Shown: positions 58,063 to 64,000 of the stretch, in pieces
Numbering within the stretch: the first letter of the stretch is position 1
How the letters are laid out: each line of letters opens with the position of its first letter
Source of the DNA: Limnohabitans sp. G3-2
Lineage (GTDB): Bacteria; Pseudomonadota; Gammaproteobacteria; Burkholderiales; Burkholderiaceae_C
Direction of reading: 5' to 3'
Assembly: GCF_002778275.1 (NCBI RefSeq)
Contig: NZ_NESG01000003.1
Location: 372,001 to 436,000, forward strand
DNA length: 64,000 bases
Translations under genes and position numbers: made by a program
Notes under the pieces: model-generated
The model's database searches: none
Told to the model about the DNA's origin: nothing
Seen by the model: the letters and a program-made list of their open reading frames with translations, nothing else

Positions 58063-58850
58063 CCCGCCAACTCCCCACCATCGATGGCGATGGCCTGTCC
58101 GTTGACGGCATCGCTGCCGGCGGCGCACAGCCACAGCACGCTTTGCGCCACTTCGTGCGGCTGCACCAAGCGCTGCTGCGGGTTGCTGGCAGCCAGCGCT
58201 TGGCGCGCTTCGGTTTCACTCTTGCCTGTTTTATTCACGATGTTTTGCACCGCTTCGCGCACGATGTCGGTCTCGGTGTAACCGGGGCAAATGGCGTTCA
58301 CGGTCACACCTTTGCGGGCCAATTCGAGGGCCAGCGCTTGGGTCAGGCCCACCACGCCGTGCTTGGCGGCCACATAGGCGCTCACATAGGCATAGCCCTT
58401 GAGCCCTGCGGTGCTGGCGATGTTGACGATGCGCCCGGGCGTTCCACTGGCTGCCGCTTCAAGCATGCCCGGCAGCACCGCCTGGATGCAGTGGTAGGTG
58501 CCCGTCAGGTTGACGTTCAGCATCCGCTGCCACAGCGCGGCATCGGTCTTGGCAAAGGGCGCGCTGTGCGCCTGGCCCGCGTTGTTGACCAGGATGTTCA
58601 CCGGGCCAAAGCGGGCTTGCGCTTGCTGCACCGCCGCTTGCACGGCGTGTTCATCGGCCACGTCCATGGGCGCGACCAGCACCGCCACGTCGGGCACTTG
58701 CGCGCGCAGTGCCTCGGCCTGCGCCTGCAGCTTGTCTTGCGAGCGGCCACACAGGGTCAGGCGGCAACCCGCTTGCGCCAGTGTCAGGGCAATGGCCGCG
58801 CCAATGCCAGCACCCGCGCCAGTGATGAGGGCATGGCGATTGCTCAGCAT
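58059..58850 (-). CDS. SDR family 3-hydroxyacyl-CoA dehydrogenase-like oxidoreductase
   Basis: A 263-residue classical short-chain dehydrogenase: GAGAGIGAAIA (11-21), NNAGQAHSAPFA near 90, the Ser of IASTAGLKG near 146 and YVAAKHG near 159-165. In the 2-aminobenzoyl-CoA pathway an SDR oxidises a beta-hydroxyacyl-CoA intermediate. GAGG lies 8 bases before the ATG. It overlaps the MarR gene by four bases. Confidence 0.88.
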   Translation of the reverse strand: MLSNRHALITGAGAGIGAAIALTLAQAGCRLTLCGRSQDKLQAQAEALRAQVPDVAVLVAPMDVADEHAVQAAVQQAQARFGPVNILVNNAGQAHSAPFAKTDAALWQRMLNVNLTGTYHCIQAVLPGMLEAAASGTPGRIVNIASTAGLKGYAYVSAYVAAKHGVVGLTQALALELARKGVTVNAICPGYTETDIVREAVQNIVNKTGKSETEARQALAASNPQQRLVQPHEVAQSVLWLCAAGSDAVNGQAIAIDGGELAG

Positions 58851-58891
58851 GCGTTCACCTCTGCAGGCGCAGCGCTCTCGGCGCGATTGGA

Positions 58892-58989
58892 AATTGTGGG
58901 AGCCGCCTCGCTTTGATCGTTTTCTGCGGGAGCGGCGCCCTCGCCGCGATGGACACCCATGCGCGACGAGGGTGTCGCTCCCACCAATT
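58892..58989. repeat. Composite palindromic repeat between SDR and monooxygenase genes
   Basis: Outer arms AATTGTGGGAGC and GCTCCCACCAATT, with a nested GCGGGAGCGGCGCCCTCG/CGACGAGGGTGTCGCTCCC hairpin (58926-58984). It shares the GTGGGAGC ends of the 44045 family but has a different core. The mRNA of the catabolic operon would fold here. Confidence 0.7.
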
Positions 58990-59033
58990 CAAATTGCAAG
59001 GATGTTGAAGTCCCTCCATGTGAATTCAACATC

Positions 59034-61367
59034 TCAATCCCCCTTTGTCGCAGCCTGCTGGGCACGCTCGCGGGCAAATCCCGCTTCGAGCTGGGGCTTG
59101 CCTGACACATAGGCAGGCGGCCAAGCGATGTCTTTGTAGCCAATGCGTGCAGCTTCGGTCAGCGTCCAGGCGGGGTTGGCCAAATGTGGGCGGGCCACGG
59201 CGCACAGGTCGGCGCGCCCAGCGGCCAGGATGCTGTTGACATGGTCGGCCTCAGAGATGGCACCCACTGCGATGGTGGCAATGCCCGCTTCCTGGCGGAT
59301 GCGGTCGGCAAACGGTGTCTGGTACATGCGGCCGTAGGTCGGCTTTTGCTGCGCACTGACCTGGCCCGATGAGCAGTCGATCATGTCCGCACCTGCGGCC
59401 TTGAAGGCGCGGGCGATCTCGACCGCATCGGTGGGCGTGATGCCACCCTCAACCCAGTCATGCGCCGAGATGCGCACCGACATGGGCAGGTCCTGGGGCC
59501 AGGCCGCACGCACAGCGGCAAACACTTCGAGCGGGTAGCGCAGGCGATTGTCGAGCGAGCCGCCGTATTCGTCTGTTCGGTGGTTGGTGAGCGGGCTGAT
59601 GAAGCTCGACAGCAAATAGCCATGAGCACAATGCAACTCCAGCCAGTCAAAGCCAGCTTGTGCAGCGCGCTGGGTGCTGGCCACGAAGTCGGCCGTGACG
59701 CGGTCCATGTCGGCTCGCGTCATGGCACGGGGCACATCACCGTGGGGCAAGTAGGGCATGGGCGATGCAGCGATCAGCGGCCAGTTGCCTTCTGCGTCAT
59801 CCGCGGGCACAGGCTGGTCCATGCCCGGGCCTTGCCAAGGGCGGCAGCTCGAACCTTTGGGCCCGGCGTGGCCGATCTGCAGGCCAATCTTCGCGTCAGA
59901 CTTGGCATGCACCCAATCCACGATTTTTGCAAAGTCGCTGCTCTGCTGCGCATTCCACAGACCCGGGCAGCCGTGTGTGATGCGGCCGTCGGCGCTGGGC
60001 GCGGTCATCTCCACCATCACCAGCCCGGCGCCGCCCATGGCGCGGGCGCCCAAGTGGACCAGGTGGTCGTCGCCCACGCGGCCGTCCACCGCCATGTATT
60101 GCGCCATCGGTGAGACCACCACGCGGTTTTTGAGCGTGACCGAGCGCAGCGCGAACGGCGTGAACATGGGTGGGCGAATACCCGGCTTGGCCGTGCGTCC
60201 CGCAAACCAAGCCTCGTAGCCCTCCAACCAGGCTTTGTCGCGCAGACGCAGATTCTCGTGGCTGATGCGCTGGCTGCGGGTGAGCATGGAGTACATGAAC
60301 TGCTCGGGTTCGAGTTGGTCGCAGTAGCGCTCCCCACAGACCTCGAACCACTCCATCGCATTCCACGCAGCGTTTTGCAACCGAATGACGTCGATCTCGC
60401 GCACGGCTTGGTAGTGTTTCAACACTTCGGGAATGCGGTCGGCGGTGTCCCCCAGCGCCTTGAACTGGCGCACCAGCTCGATGGCGTCTTCGAGTGCGAG
60501 CTTGGTGCCCGAGCCAATCGCAAAGTGCGCGGTGTGCACCGCGTCACCCATCAGCACCACGTGGCTGTTGCCGTTGAAGGTGGACCAGTTGGCACACTTG
60601 ACGCGCTGGAAATTCAGCCATGCCGAGCCACGCAAGTGCCGGGCATTGGTCATCAGCTTCTCGCCTTGCAGGTTCTTGGCAAAAAGCTGTTCACAGAAGG
60701 CGATCGAAGCATCTTGGTCGGCCTTGTCCAAGCCGTGCGCGAGCCAAACATGCTCGGGACACTCAACAATGAAGGTGGAGGTTTGGTTGTCAAACTTGTA
60801 GACGTGCGCCTGAAACCAGCCGTGCTCGGTCTTTTCGAACAAAAAGGTGAAGGCGTCGTATTGGCGATTGGTGCCCAACCAGATGAAGCGGTTGGGACGG
60901 GTGACGATGTCGGGCTGAAATACCTCAGGCATGCGGCTGCGCACACGCGAATTGACGCCATCACTGGCAATGATGAGATCGGCATCCGGAAAGTCCAAAT
61001 CCGAATTCACGTCTTGCTCAAACAGGAGCTTGACGCCGACTTGCTCGCACCGGTCTTGCAAAATATTGAGCAATTTTTTACGGCCAATGCCCACAAAACC
61101 GTGGCCACCCGAGCGGATCACCTGGTCCTTGAAGTGCAACTCGATGTCATCCCAATGGTTGAAGGCCTGCTCCACCTCGGCTGCGGTCTCGGTGTCCCAC
61201 TGGCGCATGTTCTCCAGCGTTTGATCAGAAAACACCACGCCCCAGCCAAAGGTGTCGTAAGGCTTGTTGCGCTCGACCACGGTGATGTCGTGGTGGGGGC
61301 CGAGCTTTTTCATCAGCAACGCAAAGTACAAACCCGAAGGTCCACCGCCAATACACACGATTTTCAT
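59034..61367 (-). CDS. Fused 2-aminobenzoyl-CoA monooxygenase/reductase
   Basis: A 777-residue two-domain flavoenzyme. Residues 1-385 form a FAD-dependent aromatic hydroxylase (GGGPSG at 7-12, [14 protein letters not shown] near 277). Residues 395-775 form an Old-Yellow-Enzyme reductase ([51 protein letters not shown]). In Azoarcus evansii this fusion hydroxylates and then reduces the ring of 2-aminobenzoyl-CoA with NAD(P)H and O2. Databases often label relatives as salicylyl-CoA 5-hydroxylase; the 2-aminobenzoate ligase and RidA in the operon favour the anthranilate role. First gene of the right unit; promoter palindrome 58 bases upstream. Confidence 0.87.
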   Translation of the reverse strand: MKIVCIGGGPSGLYFALLMKKLGPHHDITVVERNKPYDTFGWGVVFSDQTLENMRQWDTETAAEVEQAFNHWDDIELHFKDQVIRSGGHGFVGIGRKKLLNILQDRCEQVGVKLLFEQDVNSDLDFPDADLIIASDGVNSRVRSRMPEVFQPDIVTRPNRFIWLGTNRQYDAFTFLFEKTEHGWFQAHVYKFDNQTSTFIVECPEHVWLAHGLDKADQDASIAFCEQLFAKNLQGEKLMTNARHLRGSAWLNFQRVKCANWSTFNGNSHVVLMGDAVHTAHFAIGSGTKLALEDAIELVRQFKALGDTADRIPEVLKHYQAVREIDVIRLQNAAWNAMEWFEVCGERYCDQLEPEQFMYSMLTRSQRISHENLRLRDKAWLEGYEAWFAGRTAKPGIRPPMFTPFALRSVTLKNRVVVSPMAQYMAVDGRVGDDHLVHLGARAMGGAGLVMVEMTAPSADGRITHGCPGLWNAQQSSDFAKIVDWVHAKSDAKIGLQIGHAGPKGSSCRPWQGPGMDQPVPADDAEGNWPLIAASPMPYLPHGDVPRAMTRADMDRVTADFVASTQRAAQAGFDWLELHCAHGYLLSSFISPLTNHRTDEYGGSLDNRLRYPLEVFAAVRAAWPQDLPMSVRISAHDWVEGGITPTDAVEIARAFKAAGADMIDCSSGQVSAQQKPTYGRMYQTPFADRIRQEAGIATIAVGAISEADHVNSILAAGRADLCAVARPHLANPAWTLTEAARIGYKDIAWPPAYVSGKPQLEAGFARERAQQAATKGD

Positions 61368-61424
61368 GTTCGTTCTCTTTGCTACTGACCGCACAGGTCA
61401 TTGATTAAAGCCTATATATTTCAG

Positions 61425-61441
61425 GCCTCAAGTATTGAGGC
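61425..61441 (-). promoter_or_regulatory. MarR-type operator at catabolic promoter
   Basis: GCCTCAA-GTA-TTGAGGC, perfect 7-base arms. On the minus strand it lies between a possible -35 (TTGCCT) and -10 (TATATA) spaced 19 bases apart, 58 bases before the monooxygenase/reductase start. This is the classic place for repression by the MarR protein encoded at 57490-58062. Confidence 0.55.
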
Positions 61442-61531
61442 AAATAATGGCTCGGTCAATCAGGGGGTAACCCGTAGAAATCAAAAGAGGGAACTGGAAT
61501 GGTGCGGCAGAGGAAATGCTGCGCACAAAGC

Positions 61532-61561
61532 AAAACGCCCCACCGAATGGTGAGGCGTTTT
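61532..61561 (-). terminator. rRNA operon terminator
   Basis: Stem AAAACGCCTCACC/GGTGGGGCGTTTT (one mismatch) ending in TTTT on the minus strand, 12 bases beyond the 5S 3' end. It separates rRNA transcription from the catabolic promoter only 90 bases further on. Confidence 0.85.
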
Positions 61562-61573
61562 GGGCTGTTAGAA

Positions 61574-61687
61574 GCCTGACGATGTCCTACTTTCACACGG
61601 GAATCCGCACTATCATCGGCGCTAAGTCGTTTCACTGTCCTGTTCGAGATGGGAAGGAGTGGGACCAACTTGCTATGGTCATCAGGC
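61574..61687 (-). rRNA. rrf: 5S ribosomal RNA
   Basis: About 114 bases. Ends pair as GCCTGAT/GTCAGGC, and internal segments CCCACTCCTTCCCATCTCGA and GATTCCCGTGTGAAAGTAGG are the usual 5S sequences. Short open frames crossing it are not genes. Confidence 0.96.
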
Positions 61688-61847
61688 ATAACTTGTTGTC
61701 ATCTTGCACTTGTCAAGACAACGAATTCATAGAGTTTGGAATCAGATTTCGGCCTCTCAGCCAGGCCTTTCAGCCTTTTTTTGAATGCGTCAACTTGGCA
61801 TAACTTCCTTGACCAATGCACACCCTGCGGCGTGTGATCAAAGTTAT

Positions 61848-64000
<2,153 letters not shown>

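Noticed and set aside
59034-61367. Salicylyl-CoA 5-hydroxylase as the main name for the fused flavoenzyme
   Set aside because: The same architecture is used for that label, but the adjacent 2-aminobenzoate-type ligase and RidA point to 2-aminobenzoyl-CoA. Kept only as an alternative.
61456-61803. Short open frames across the 5S rRNA and its flanks
   Set aside because: They coincide with the rRNA, its terminator and the 5S-23S spacer; no start signal or conserved sequence.

Overview
The window looks like a chromosomal segment of a high-GC betaproteobacterium of the order Burkholderiales, most likely family Comamonadaceae (Limnohabitans or Rhodoferax type). The grounds are the slmA-argB, lptA-lptB-rpoN and argS-SPOR-dsbA arrangements, the Bug-type (TctC) binding protein, the stand-alone IcmF mutase and the style of the small intergenic repeats. 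This is inference from gene content; no 16S sequence is present. I see no prophage, insertion sequence, CRISPR array or tRNA gene.

Layout. (1) 1-1166: a HipBA toxin-antitoxin pair; hipA is cut by the left edge. (2) 1318-8391: mostly housekeeping genes: a D,D-carboxypeptidase, slmA, argB, rfbD-rfbB, a phasin with a TetR regulator, and coaX. (3) 8456-18095: an amide/peptide module: amidase, M81/MlrC-type metallopeptidase, a fused double-ATPase peptide ABC importer with two permeases and a binding protein, and a divergent second amidase. (4) 18115-37724: rhodanese, fused acyl-CoA mutase IcmF behind a palindromic operator, a BKACE enzyme, AMP nucleosidase, a lipid kinase, glutathione synthetase, an exported caspase-like protein, a glutamine amidotransferase, an MFS exporter, malate synthase G, HMG-CoA lyase, a LysR regulator and argS. 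(5) 37736-44976: SPOR protein, DsbA, LptA-LptB-RpoN, an RlmL-type methyltransferase, an orphan PIN protein and a UPF0149/SEC-C protein.

(6) 45034-61367 is the most interesting part: about 16 kb of aromatic/acyl-CoA catabolism. The right half (RidA, 2-aminobenzoate-CoA ligase, acyl-CoA dehydrogenase, enoyl-CoA hydratase, MarR, SDR, fused monooxygenase/reductase) matches the aerobic 2-aminobenzoyl-CoA (anthranilate) route known from Azoarcus evansii. The left half is a second, less familiar set: a NicX-like ring-cleaving dioxygenase, an alpha/beta hydrolase, an atypical acyl-CoA dehydrogenase-fold protein, another CoA ligase, a Bug binding protein and a fluoroacetate-dehalogenase-type hydrolase, with a divergent flavin reductase-MarR pair between the halves. 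Stop/start overlaps show that each half is translated as tightly coupled units. Three families of small repeats lie in and around these genes.

(7) 61574-64000: 5S rRNA and the 3' three quarters of 23S rRNA, both on the minus strand, so the rRNA operon reads into the catabolic cluster and ends at a terminator at 61532-61561.
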